Positions 1 to 9,780 of a stretch of DNA of 64,000 nt are shown here, piece after piece (positions within the stretch are counted from its first letter, which is position 1; every line of letters begins with the position of its first letter). The translations under genes and the position numbers were made by a program. The stretch comes from Nitzschia sp. DOCU1 (taxonomy: Eukaryota; Bacillariophyta; Bacillariophyceae; Bacillariales; Bacillariaceae): positions 558,001 to 622,000 of the forward strand of contig OX595996.1 in assembly GCA_951394045.1 (NCBI GenBank), in the 5' to 3' direction. Below the pieces are notes generated by a model, which had not been told where the DNA came from, did no database searches, and worked only from the letters and a program-made list of their open reading frames with translations.

Positions 1-1
1 C

Positions 2-2899
2 GTACCAAAGACCCCAGAGGGCTTTCCTACCTTGGCGTCTATCAAGAATCAAAAGGACAATTTTGCATCCAAACAACAACAAGAGTCGACTGAGAATCCT
101 TCGTTTGATGATTCCAAGTCCAAGGGAGGACCGGAAGTCAACTTGCCTCTGCATGATTTGTGTGACGAAGCCCGCACCACAGACGATCTTGCCTGGCGTA
201 ACGCCATATATTTGCTTGCCACAGAACCTCATCTGGCGACTCAAGTAGAACCGGAATGTCGAATGACAGCTTTGCACGTGTGTTGTATGGCATTGGATGT
301 GTCCCAGCCATCGCCCGAGTGGATGGTTCGAGCGCTAGTATATACCAACCCCCATCAATGTCAGCAAGAAGATTCGGGTGGACGATTACCTTTGCATTTG
401 TTGGCGGCGACGAGTGCTAATGTTCAGTTGATGCAACTGTTGGTGGAAGAATATCCAGCTAGTGTGGCACACACGGATAGTCGAGGGTTTACACCCCTTC
501 ATTTGCTGCTCAAGAATGATCAAGTATCGTTGACCTTGGAGCATTTGCGAATATTGTTGGGACAGTCGCACAAGATGTCAGAAGAACTGAAGAAGGCCAC
601 GATTAGCTTTCGAAAAGGAGAGCATTTGACACGGTCCTTTCAAGATTTGAACGAGTGGCAAAACCAACAACAGGAACGACACGAGCAAGTCTTTCAAGAG
701 TACCCCAATGATGTTGCGCAAGCTCTTCGCAAGATTACGCAGTGGAAACGCCGACAGATCAATCGAGGATTGCGCACTACGCACGAACAGGCCTGGGCGT
801 ACAAAAATCCAGCTACCATTGCTACTCCTTCGGGGCAGCACTTACCACTGCATTTGCTGGCAAAGCGCAAGGCTACGACCACTCCTAATAGAGTTGGCGG
901 TCCCAAATTTGCCAACCATGAAACTTTGGTTCGAGTTCTGATCGCGGCACACCCACAAGCGTTGCTCAAGAGAGACTTGCACGGCCGGACACCGCTACTT
1001 GTGTCGTTGCTGCAGTCGGACTCGCTGCCTACGCCAGAGATAGTTGAACTACTACTCGGAAAGTGCACGGCGGGATTTTGTTCTGATCCAGGTCGATCGC
1101 CGGCTCGTTTGGCATCGGATGATAACCTCCAGTTGCCTCTCCATGTGGCTGCCGAAGAATTGGCCGACAATTTCGAAATCCTTTCCACTATTGCCGAAGC
1201 GTATCCGGAAGCCGCTCAAGTCCAGGATATACGAGGTCGTACTCCATTGCATTGCGCCCTTCAGAATTACCGAAGGATTCCATTGGACGAAGCTACCTTC
1301 GCATTATTGCTCATGTCTCGCAATCAAAACTATGAACACATATCCAAAACGATCGATGCGGATGGCAACCGTCCCTTGGATTTGATTATCGATAACCCCA
1401 AGGCGTTGAAGCAGTGGTCACGTCAAGATACGGAACAGGAAGAATTGATGTGTGCCTTTTTGAATGCTTCTATTGACCAGCCACGTAATGAACGCCAAGC
1501 CCGAGACTTGCTAGAGCGGATTCGAACCTTGCCACCTTGGCTGCGACGATCGGCCTGCGCATCTTCGCATGTGCAACGCACCTTGTTGGAAGAACTAGCG
1601 AGTCCCATGAATACTGCATTGGTCTTGCTGCAAGGCGGAACACTTGTGAGTTTGTTGATTGTTCTTCGGATTGCTCTCGAGGGCACTGGCATTGACTGGG
1701 ACTCTTGGGTTCTGGTGAACTACTTTTGCGCCTACCACCTGGCCACTCAAATTCTCTACTGGGCCACTGCCTGCTATTTGGGAGAATTCTATCGCATGGT
1801 CTTTGCTAATCCTTGGAGATGGATTGATATTACCGCGGTTTGCTGCTCGATAGGCGTTGCCTATGTGGTACAAAGCGATATCACTGCGTTACGAGAAAAT
1901 GGTGGGGTGTTTAGCAACTTTGTGCCCGCCGACGACGATCACCTTATAGCCGCTCTTGGAGCGTGGGCTACAGGACTTCTCTGGCTCAGCTTGGTGGGCT
2001 ACATGGCGCAGTGGTGGTGTGGCATGGCTGTTTTTGTCGGTTCCGCCGTCCAAGTTGTACGAGCCTTGTTTTGGCCTATAGCTCTGGCTGCTATGGGAGT
2101 TGTCGCCATGTCGCAAATGTTGAATACTCTGGAAGATTGCGTCGAAGGAAATATCTGTGGGATTGAAGACGCCTACACTACTGTTTATTGGATGATTCTT
2201 GGGGAGCCTATCTTGAGCATTGGCGACCTTTCCCCATTTGCACAAGAAACTACAACGAGCATGCTAGTATTGCTTATCTTCTTTACGCTGCTCTGGGTCA
2301 TGTGGCTCGTGTCGGTCATTGCCATTACTGTGTCGGAAGCCTCAAGGCTGGATCGGCATAAAGTTGCTATACGATGGTTCTGGGAACCCAAAGTGGCCCT
2401 CACCGTCACGGCTCGTCCAAACATCCAGGAATCACTGGACAAGCCGCCGACTCTAGCTGAACAATACAATGATTCGATGGAACGTCTATGGCATGTACTG
2501 TCGTCTTCGATTCGCGGTGGCTATCAAAAGAAGCAAGACGCCTACTGGTACGCTTTCCTATTTCGACCACGTGTCATTTTCGGAACGCGAATCTTGGCTT
2601 GCATTATCCTACCGATTTGGTTTTGGCTCGGCGTGGCAACCTTGGGTCTCTTGTGGCCTCCCCAACTCCGCCGCTGGCTCTTTTCTACGCAGATTGTCCG
2701 TGATGGAAAGCCCAATAACGGACCTGTCGAAGAGCGTCTAACGGCCGCCAAGTTATCACATCTCAAGGGCGAGATGCAAGAGTATCAAACCAAGTCGATG
2801 GAGCAACAGTATGCCATGCAACAAGATTTGACGCAAATCAAGGACATGTTGTTACGTGCCATGCTTTACGAAGGCCCCTCATCCAGTAATAGTTTCTAA
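2..2899 (+). CDS. Ankyrin-repeat, TRP-like six-TM cation channel (5' end outside window)
   Basis: The frame is open from the first bases of the window and no ATG lies near its start, so the gene probably begins upstream. The N-terminal half (about nt 240-1390) carries ankyrin-type repeats with recurring G-R-x-P-L-H and G-x-T-P-L-H motifs. The C-terminal half (about nt 1609-2340) has roughly six hydrophobic segments. A re-entrant pore-like stretch near nt 2167-2230 (AYTTVYWMILGEP) lies between the last two. A short basic and then Gln-rich tail follows. Ankyrin repeats before a six-helix ion-transport domain is the TRP channel layout, which suggests a gated cation channel in the plasma membrane or an endomembrane. 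The selectivity filter matches no family I can name, so ion preference is unknown. The stop codon is TAA at 2897-2899. Confidence 0.72.
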   Translation, partial: VPKTPEGFPTLASIKNQKDNFASKQQQESTENPSFDDSKSKGGPEVNLPLHDLCDEARTTDDLAWRNAIYLLATEPHLATQVEPECRMTALHVCCMALDVSQPSPEWMVRALVYTNPHQCQQEDSGGRLPLHLLAATSANVQLMQLLVEEYPASVAHTDSRGFTPLHLLLKNDQVSLTLEHLRILLGQSHKMSEELKKATISFRKGEHLTRSFQDLNEWQNQQQERHEQVFQEYPNDVAQALRKITQWKRRQINRGLRTTHEQAWAYKNPATIATPSGQHLPLHLLAKRKATTTPNRVGGPKFANHETLVRVLIAAHPQALLKRDLHGRTPLLVSLLQSDSLPTPEIVELLLGKCTAGFCSDPGRSPARLASDDNLQLPLHVAAEELADNFEILSTIAEAYPEAAQVQDIRGRTPLHCALQNYRRIPLDEATFALLLMSRNQNYEHISKTIDADGNRPLDLIIDNPKALKQWSRQDTEQEELMCAFLNASIDQPRNERQARDLLERIRTLPPWLRRSACASSHVQRTLLEELASPMNTALVLLQGGTLVSLLIVLRIALEGTGIDWDSWVLVNYFCAYHLATQILYWATACYLGEFYRMVFANPWRWIDITAVCCSIGVAYVVQSDITALRENGGVFSNFVPADDDHLIAALGAWATGLLWLSLVGYMAQWWCGMAVFVGSAVQVVRALFWPIALAAMGVVAMSQMLNTLEDCVEGNICGIEDAYTTVYWMILGEPILSIGDLSPFAQETTTSMLVLLIFFTLLWVMWLVSVIAITVSEASRLDRHKVAIRWFWEPKVALTVTARPNIQESLDKPPTLAEQYNDSMERLWHVLSSSIRGGYQKKQDAYWYAFLFRPRVIFGTRILACIILPIWFWLGVATLGLLWPPQLRRWLFSTQIVRDGKPNNGPVEERLTAAKLSHLKGEMQEYQTKSMEQQYAMQQDLTQIKDMLLRAMLYEGPSSSNSF

Positions 2900-3281
2900 T
2901 ACTAGTCGTCGAACCAATGTCTTGGTAACCTCCTAGTTGATTTGTTTTGTAGCAGGCTACTGGATTCGAAATTCTAGGTAGTCGTCGTCGAGACAAAACA
3001 GGCCAGCAATCCGTCACTATATTGTTATAGTTGTAAAAGCAATGTCGGTTTCATTGGAGTGTTGGCTGGTGCTAGCATAGCTTGTGGGCTGGGCGCGATG
3101 CGCTAGCTGTCAGGGTCGTTGTCCAAGCGTGCTATACCCACCGGCAATGTTGGGATTTCCCCAAACAAAAGGTGCCTGTGCCTGGCACAATAGCCATCGG
3201 TGCGAACCTTCCTACCGGTAGTCTGTCAGCAGTATCACATTATGATTCCAACAAAAGGTTGCGACGACATTGTCAAACATT
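2900..3281. other. Intergenic, convergent 3' ends
   Basis: This lies between the stops of the ankyrin channel and the minus-strand permease. The only notable element is an exact CTACCGGTAG palindrome at 3212-3221. Confidence 0.6.
3212..3221. repeat. CTACCGGTAG palindrome, site 1
   Basis: First of six exact copies of this 10-bp perfect palindrome in the window; located between convergent genes. Confidence 0.8.
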
Positions 3282-4822
3282 TTAGGAACCAACAATGACT
3301 TGACTGACAGTCGCTGTGAGTTCACTTCCCACCAACGCAGTCGCTCCCAAACCTAGCACGCCAAGTCCTGCCATGCCTCCTGGTACTACACTTGTTGTTG
3401 TAGGTGTTGCAGACTTTTGTTGTTCTTGTTGTTGTAAATATGCCATCATGACGGGAATCAATCCATACAATAAGGGTGATCCATAACTTCCTGCGACTTT
3501 GAGTGCCCCACTAATATCGTCGGCAAACCATTGACAAACTCCCAATGCCAAAATGGAAGGCAATGCCACACTTGCCAACGAAAAGACATCCTTCTTTTGG
3601 GCAGAAAACAAAATTTCAAATTCTTCGGCCAAACTCATGAGCGCTCCCATGGACGAACCGGCCACAGTGACTACCGAAAAGAGAGTAAAGAGACCCGAGT
3701 CCAATCCCGTGTCAATGCCACCTCCCAATACGGCCACACACCATGCCACATAGATACAGAGAGGCAACCCAAGGAAATGGCAGTCACAACCTTGGCTCGA
3801 TTATACCCCAACAATCGTGTAATGGTAGGAACAATGTTTTGATACACAAGTGTAGTAACAAAGACGGGAGCCATGTGCAAGACACTGGCCATGACATTTC
3901 CGTCACTAGAAGGACCACTCATCAACACCGCCATGGGATCTTGAACGTGTGCCAAGCCGGGAAGCAAGAGTCCTGCAAACGAGACAAAGACCCCTACGAC
4001 CATGACACTTGCGACTTGAGAAAGTCTGGACAAATTCAAAGTGGATACAATGCCCAACATGAGTGTCGCCCATAGGACTGCCATGACGTTATCATTGCTC
4101 AAAGTGGCAGCCGTAAAAGCAGCAGCCACGTCGGCAGTGGCTCCACCAGCAGCACTAGCCATACTATTGCTGCTGCTAGTGGCGATTCCTTGCAATACTT
4201 GTCCAGCCTTGGTGGTATCAAATGCCAATACCAAGGCATTGACAAAAATGGAAATGGCGGAGACTACCCAAGCGGACGATTCCCACAGATTGGCTTGTGC
4301 AAATTCCTTGAACGAGCTGGGAACTTCACTTCCCGACGTTTCATATTGTTGAATGGCCACTTGGGCAATGCACAAACCACTCATCCAATTCAATAGATAT
4401 GCTGCAATCAAGACGGCTGTTGAAATCGCCATGCCGGGTCCAGCTGCTAATTCTGGTAATACCAGCATGGAAGCACCGACGGTATTGCTGGTAATCAATA
4501 ATGCCGTGGATACGACGGGCAAGACAAATTGTTCTAAAAACGAGGTATCGAGAATCATCCAAGGTTCTTCTTGTGTTTGTTCACTGTCATAGGAAGTTGT
4601 GAATGCCGCTAGATCACTGCTACTGCTACTAGTGCTTGGGAGTCGTTCTTTTTTGCTCCCGCTGCTGCTAGTCGGAGTTGTGGTCGGCTGCATGTACAGC
4701 CTGGACAGCGCCCGACGTTCACCATGTTGTTCAGCTGCTATTCTGGCAGGAGAAGAAAAGGCTTCGCCCTGCTGCAGCCACGAGACGACGAACGAAACGA
4801 GTACAAAACTAGAAACTTTCAT
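3282..4822 (-). pseudogene. Plastid Tyr/Trp-type permease, frameshifted copy
   Basis: This is a paralogue of the intact permease at 5637-7247, in opposite orientation. Translation from the ATG at 4822 gives a signal peptide ending at a GEAF-S plastid-type cleavage motif. A low-complexity linker follows, and then the transporter core with N-T-V-G-A-S-M-L-V-L-P. Homology leaves the first frame at about 3767-3771. It continues in another frame to a TAA at 3282-3284, keeping matches such as Y-V-A-W and A-G-S-S-x-G. Aligned with the intact copy, 7 bp are missing at the break (the GGATCCTTC region). As written, the product ends at 3671 after a short nonsense tail and lacks the last third of the membrane domain. 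The untouched downstream frame argues for a recent lesion or an assembly error. The family is hydroxy/aromatic amino acid permease (HAAAP). Confidence 0.8.
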
Positions 4823-5636
4823 GGTGATGAACTGTTGCAGTCTTGTGTTGTGGAGAAGAAATAGGAATGATGTGTTTCCACCGATAGCAGGATGATGTTT
4901 CCGAGAAACACAACCACAGACAAGAGGACAGCGAAGTGAGAAAGGCGACGATGCCGATCGTGCTCGAATCTTGCATGAGACAAACGGAGAAGATGTGTGT
5001 TTTGCATAAGGAGCACCTGGTCCAAAAGTTCTTTTTCCAAAACGAATTTCGGTTGTCTGGGCTTGCTCGTGGCGAGACGTGGGACCATTGCGGTGCAATA
5101 ATTAAAAACTTCGATTTAGCGTCGCCGTCCGCGGTTGGGCCAGCGCTCTGCGAACCCCCTTTTCGAATTTGATTCCTTGGACTACCAAACTGCCCACCCC
5201 CCTCGAGAATTTGGTACGTTGAGCAAGTTCCGATGACCCATGATAGTTTTCCACTTAATAGAAATGACCATCGGGCGTTCGTTGATTTCAACAGAATTTC
5301 GACCCACTTCGAATTCTGCTAGAGGTTCCGGCAAAACGCGGGAGGCGACGTGGTGATTTGGTATAGGCCTGTTTTGTGCCAAATATATGCCTCTGTTAAA
5401 TGAAGACGTCTCACTTTCAAGGCAACTCACCAAGGGGTGTCAGAATTCACACCCACCAACGGGAATTTGCCGAAGGCACACCCAATCGGCAGGCGAAATG
5501 GCTATCAACCAACAGCCACACCAACAAATCGTCATTCAGTTCGCATCTCCTCTGAAAAACTCCAAGCCAACGGCACACATCCTTTACACTCCGCTTCTTT
5601 TGTTCATTCTTCTCTTATTGGCATCACAAACACAAC
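4823..5636. promoter_or_regulatory. Divergent intergenic region of the permease pair
   Basis: About 810 bp separate the two start codons of the head-to-head permease genes, so both promoters must lie here. No specific promoter motif can be assigned by eye. Confidence 0.45.
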
Positions 5637-7247
5637 ATGACTCCTACTAAAAAAAAGCTGTATTTGCTGGCCGTGTCAGCCATGCTGGGCAATGGTGAAG
5701 CCTTTGCCTTTTCATCGGCACCTCCAATGAGACGGCAGAGCACTAGCAGCATGCGTCCTATGCTGCAATCCAACCATCGAGACGAACCCTCGTCTGCTGT
5801 TGCCAATAAGCCGAGTAAACGTCGACCCTTGACAGCAGCAGCATCCTCGCTCTCGGATAACGATGAGTGGGACTCTATTGGCAGCAAGACGACGAGAATC
5901 TCGAGTGCCTTGATTCAAGATTTACAAAATCAACGCAATCGCTTACTGGAAACCACCTTGCTGCCCGTCTTGTCCACGTCCTTGTTGATCACGGGCAATA
6001 CAGTCGGAGCGGGCATGTTGGTTCTGCCGGAACTTGCAGCTGGACCTGGCATGGGCATTTCCTTGGGAATCTTTGTGGGTGCCTTTTTGATCAATTGGAT
6101 TAGTGGCTTGCTCATTGCACAAGTTGCCATTACACAACACGATGCGTCGGGTGATGAAGTGCCCAGCTCGTTCAAGGAATTTGCACAAGCCAATCTGCCC
6201 ATGGGAGGTGACTTGTCGGCAAACATGATTTCGGGTATTAGTGTGCTGGTCAATGCACTCGTGTTGGCGTTTAATACTGCCAAGGTGGGAGAATTCGGGG
6301 CCGATGCACTTCAAGGCATGCTGCCCGGTGACGTGATTTCCTTGTCTTGGATTGTGGCCTGTATAGCGTTGGTGGGCACACAAAGCTTTACCAGTCTGTC
6401 GAGCATTACGTCCGTGCTAGTCTTTGGCTTGTTTGCCTCGTTTGCGGGCCTACTCGTGCCCGGCTTGCAGCACATGGACTTGTCGCCCATGGAATTGTTG
6501 TATGCGCCAGGAACGTCACCCAACGTCATGGCGAGTGCTTGTCAACTGGCGCCCATTGTCTTGATGAGTCTAGTGTATCAAAACATTGTCCCGACAGTCA
6601 CCAAGATGCTCGATTATGATCGTGCCAAGTCCATGGCAGCCATTACACTGGGATCCTTCTTGCCTCTGGGCATGTACGTGGCATGGGCCTTTTGTGTTGT
6701 GGGAGGGGGGCTCGCAGAAACATCCAGTACTCTGTTGGAGGGACCTCTCATGGCCATGTTCACTCTGACCACCATTGCTGGATCCTCGATTGGATGCGTC
6801 ATGTCCTTGGCGGAAGAATTTGACACCTTTGTCAAGGCCAAGAAGGAACCTGCACCATTGTCCTCGATGGAGAATACTATCGTCCTTGCCAACACTGACA
6901 ATGACGACAAGTTCTCGTTTGTTTCCGTCCTACTCTCCGTCGCTTGTGCGGGAGTCGCCCTTCAATTCTTTCAACATGATTTGAATGGTGCACTCAAAGT
7001 GGCAGGATCCTTTGGATCACCCCTCTTATATGGCGTTTTGCCAGTGGTCATGGCCTATACACAACGTCAAGCTCGTGCCACCTTGGACAAGTTACCCAAA
7101 CCCTTGTTGCCTGCCCTGGAATTGCCGAATGCCAGTTTGGGACTCTTGGGTGTAGCCTCGACGGGATTTGTAGGAAATGAACTCTTGCAAAGTGCTCATG
7201 AGCTCCTTGCGGCAACGGCATCCACGGCAGCTCCCAGTCTATTATGA
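5637..7247 (+). CDS. Plastid-targeted Tyr/Trp-specific permease (HAAAP family)
   Basis: The product is a 536-residue multi-pass transporter. Residues 1-23 form a signal peptide ending in GEAFAF, the A-F motif that directs diatom proteins into the plastid. A Ser-rich linker runs to about residue 100. The transport domain opens with G-N-T-V-G-A-G-M-L-V-L-P (120-131), the first-helix signature of aromatic amino acid permeases, and has about ten further hydrophobic helices. A conserved A-G-S-S-x-G and acidic loop lie near nt 6777-6825. Family knowledge suggests proton-coupled aromatic amino acid movement across a plastid envelope membrane; substrate and direction are inferred. It is single-exon and diverges from the frameshifted copy upstream. 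The ATG at 5637 is chosen because it directly precedes the signal peptide. Confidence 0.85.
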   Translation: MTPTKKKLYLLAVSAMLGNGEAFAFSSAPPMRRQSTSSMRPMLQSNHRDEPSSAVANKPSKRRPLTAAASSLSDNDEWDSIGSKTTRISSALIQDLQNQRNRLLETTLLPVLSTSLLITGNTVGAGMLVLPELAAGPGMGISLGIFVGAFLINWISGLLIAQVAITQHDASGDEVPSSFKEFAQANLPMGGDLSANMISGISVLVNALVLAFNTAKVGEFGADALQGMLPGDVISLSWIVACIALVGTQSFTSLSSITSVLVFGLFASFAGLLVPGLQHMDLSPMELLYAPGTSPNVMASACQLAPIVLMSLVYQNIVPTVTKMLDYDRAKSMAAITLGSFLPLGMYVAWAFCVVGGGLAETSSTLLEGPLMAMFTLTTIAGSSIGCVMSLAEEFDTFVKAKKEPAPLSSMENTIVLANTDNDDKFSFVSVLLSVACAGVALQFFQHDLNGALKVAGSFGSPLLYGVLPVVMAYTQRQARATLDKLPKPLLPALELPNASLGLLGVASTGFVGNELLQSAHELLAATASTAAPSLL

Positions 7248-7419
7248 ATTTAAGTCACGATGAAATGCTAGCTACTAGAACTACAATCACAATGATAAAA
7301 GGATGATAGAAACTACCATGCCTGTGGCATTGACATCGACAGGGTTGCAACGCGTATCACTGTTGTAAAACAAAAGTCTTGTGGTGATCCTGGACCGTAA
7401 TTTGTTGCCAACTTGGTCC

Positions 7420-8299
7420 TTAGCAAAGAATGTAATCTTTGAGCTTCTGTAGCTTACGCCGATCATCATCCAAATCTAAATTGTAAGAAGAGTTGAGGCT
7501 CCCTTGTGCATGCGGATGCTCAAGCAAGACAATCGGCTCGCATTCGTTGTCTTCGCTGAAACAGCCAAAAGACCCTCCAATCGGACAGTAGTGGCAAAAA
7601 AAATCCATCCCCATTGTCTGGTCGGTGCTCGCTGAATGGTTTGCTGCAACGTGCACAAATGCTGGATGGACTGTGAAGTCGCGTGCAGGGGCGGCGGCAG
7701 CACGAAACCTTGATTTCCTTTTCGAATAATTCACTCAAGAATACAGCATTACATCGGGGTCCCATGATCCAAGATTCAATGTCGAAAAGAAAAACCTGGA
7801 CGTGCTTGAGATGTCCCTCCAGGTGAAGAAGGAAAGGCCCAAGCATATCGTCGCACAAGCTTGAGACTCCTTTCGTAAAATATTCGTCACAGGAGTTGAG
7901 CGAATCGAATGAAATGGGATCCTTGGGAGGCAAAATATCCAGAAGATCAGATGATATAGCAGGAAGTGGACCAAATACTTTCTCCTCGTGTAGTGGCCGA
8001 GCTATCACTTCAACTTTCTCGTGAACGGTGTTGCACACGACCTCGTGGAAGGAAATCCGGGTCATGTTTACGTTGCCACCATTTTGTTCATATTTCAGGG
8101 ATCCACTTTTGCAGTACTCCCAGATCGCCAAGTTGTTTGCTATAAGACTTTGGCAGGATCGGATCAAGTGTCCAAGGTCGATGCTTTCGGCATCGACATT
8201 CACAGAAGCCAAGAGTTCCTTGCGTGCTTTTTTGCGCGCTTCCGCCAAGAAGCTTCCGACGTCCAACTCTTCAGCTCCTCTTTTACGCCCACGTGCCAT
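7420..8299 (-). pseudogene. Cys-rich putative zinc-binding protein, homopolymer frameshift
   Basis: The start is ATG at 8299. The N-terminus (M-A-R-G-R-K-R) is basic and nuclear-signal-like, and a helical region follows. Near the 3' end come cysteine pairs including I-C-A-R-C. At a run of eight T (minus sense) at about 7596-7603 the frame changes. The first frame runs on to a stop at 7520 with no further motif. The second frame supplies F-C-H-Y-C and more cysteines and runs to 7420. One T fewer would join both halves into a protein of about 292 residues with a C-x2-C ... C-x2-C arrangement typical of zinc ribbons or treble clefs. A sequencing error in the homopolymer is as likely as a real mutation. 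I do not recognise the family. It diverges from the JmjC gene across 8300-8770. Confidence 0.55.
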
Positions 8300-8770
8300 G
8301 ATTCTAGTACAGTAGTAGAGTAGTTTGGATTATTAGAATGCTAGGTATGGGGAGAGTTTTGAGAGATGGTGTCGATAGAATGGAAGAAAAAATGACGGAT
8401 CGCTTCTCATCCTTCTCGGCGGCGACACAAGACTGACTCCCTCAACAGGCACCAGGTACGTATGGTACCAGGTACGCACAGTCAGTACGCGCACGCACGA
8501 CCACCCATATCCGACTCACTCGAACGTGGTCCTGTAGATACGTATTCGTGAATGACGACTCACTCCTCTCGTGATTCCTTCCACCCGTTTCGGAATCCAT
8601 TCATTTCTTACGTATTTCCCACAATGACCCACCATCATGCCCCGTAATGGCGACAAAGGTCAAATACAAACCCTTGCCCGTAATGCCATTGTGTTTCAGT
8701 GCTATATGTTGATCATCTGTCTATCTGCTTGGCGTTAACAAGTTTCAGGATATATAAACTGCTAAGAAAA
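8300..8770. promoter_or_regulatory. Divergent intergenic region
   Basis: This separates the start codons of the zinc protein and the JmjC/cupin gene. A 10-bp direct repeat, ACCAGGTACG, lies at 8451-8460 and 8467-8476. TATATAAA at 8751 is only 20 bp before the ATG, too close to assign as a TATA box with confidence. Confidence 0.35.
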
Positions 8771-9667
8771 ATGAGGTCACGCCGCCAGCAGCTCCTGGCG
8801 GCAGCAGCATCCTTGCTGGCATTGACATGTCTTGTGGACTGGTCGAGTGTGCTAGCTCAAGTGACAAGCAGTGACACAGCTTCTTCTGCTCTCGAGTGCG
8901 AGAATAATCAGTTATATCATTGGATTCCACAAGCCCAGCATCCTTGTACTGTCGCGCGCCTGACTACTAAAGAATTTTTAAGGCGCTTTGGACCCCGAGG
9001 GTTGCCACCACTTTATAGCCAACCGTTGGTGATTGTTCCCGACTCCAATAACAATCCTCGCAATCAGCGCTTTCGAGAGCTGACGAAATTTGACAACTTG
9101 GTCAACTTTTTTGGTTCGGATTTCAATATTACGCTTTCATCGAGCAACTCCTTTTCTGAGCATCGCCTGACACTCAAGTTGCAAGACTATCTAAGCAATT
9201 TGTCGACGAGCGATACATTGCCGGATCAGCTGTCAAATGAAACATGGTATTTCTTTGGTGAAACCTATTCGGCCGAGTGGAAAGCTTTGCTACAATATTA
9301 CGAGATTCCCACATGCCATGCGTGTGAAGATCGAGACATGGTGGCATTGGCTTTTGGAATTGGAAATCGAGGATCGGGTGTTCAATGGCATGTTCATGGA
9401 CCTGGATTTGCTGAAACGATATGGGGACGGAAACATTGGATTCTACAAAAAGACAAGCCAGAATTTCAACCCGATCAAACATCACGTCATTGGATGGAAT
9501 ATAGCTATCAAAAACTGACGCCGGATCAGCGGCCTTTTGAGTGCACGTTGGAACCAGGGGATATCTTGTACTTTCCCGACATGTGGTACCATGCAACGAT
9601 CAATTTGGATCCATATACAGCCTTTGTCTCGTCCTTTACACAAGAGCATTTATTCGTCGAAAAATAG
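8771..9667 (+). CDS. Secretory-pathway JmjC/cupin-8 domain protein (JMJD8-like)
   Basis: The product is 298 residues. The ATG at 8771 begins a clear signal peptide (M-R-S-R-R followed by Ala/Leu-rich residues to A-Q), which favours it over an in-frame non-ATG upstream. The C-terminal half carries cupin/JmjC features: W-H-V-H-G-P-G-F, a following W-G-R-K-H-W strand, and P-G-D-I-L-Y-F-P with a distal His in W-Y-H-A-T. These fit an Fe(II)/2-oxoglutarate fold with a H-x-H rather than H-x-D first metal motif. Several N-x-S/T sequons agree with an ER-lumenal location, as for animal JMJD8. Enzymatic activity is unproven. The changed first metal ligand could mean a non-catalytic relative. It is intronless. 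Confidence 0.68.
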   Translation: MRSRRQQLLAAAASLLALTCLVDWSSVLAQVTSSDTASSALECENNQLYHWIPQAQHPCTVARLTTKEFLRRFGPRGLPPLYSQPLVIVPDSNNNPRNQRFRELTKFDNLVNFFGSDFNITLSSSNSFSEHRLTLKLQDYLSNLSTSDTLPDQLSNETWYFFGETYSAEWKALLQYYEIPTCHACEDRDMVALAFGIGNRGSGVQWHVHGPGFAETIWGRKHWILQKDKPEFQPDQTSRHWMEYSYQKLTPDQRPFECTLEPGDILYFPDMWYHATINLDPYTAFVSSFTQEHLFVEK

Positions 9668-9780
9668 CAGGAGCTGAGCTCCCATTGGGGCAAGTTTTGG
9701 GCAGCCATGTTACCCCCGAGAGACGTACGCACCTTTCTACACGTCTAAAAAGTCCAACTAATAGTTGAGAGTTTGCAGAA

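Noticed and set aside
694..1188. A 164-codon minus-strand frame inside the ankyrin channel
   Set aside because: It is antisense to conserved ankyrin repeats and lacks homology.
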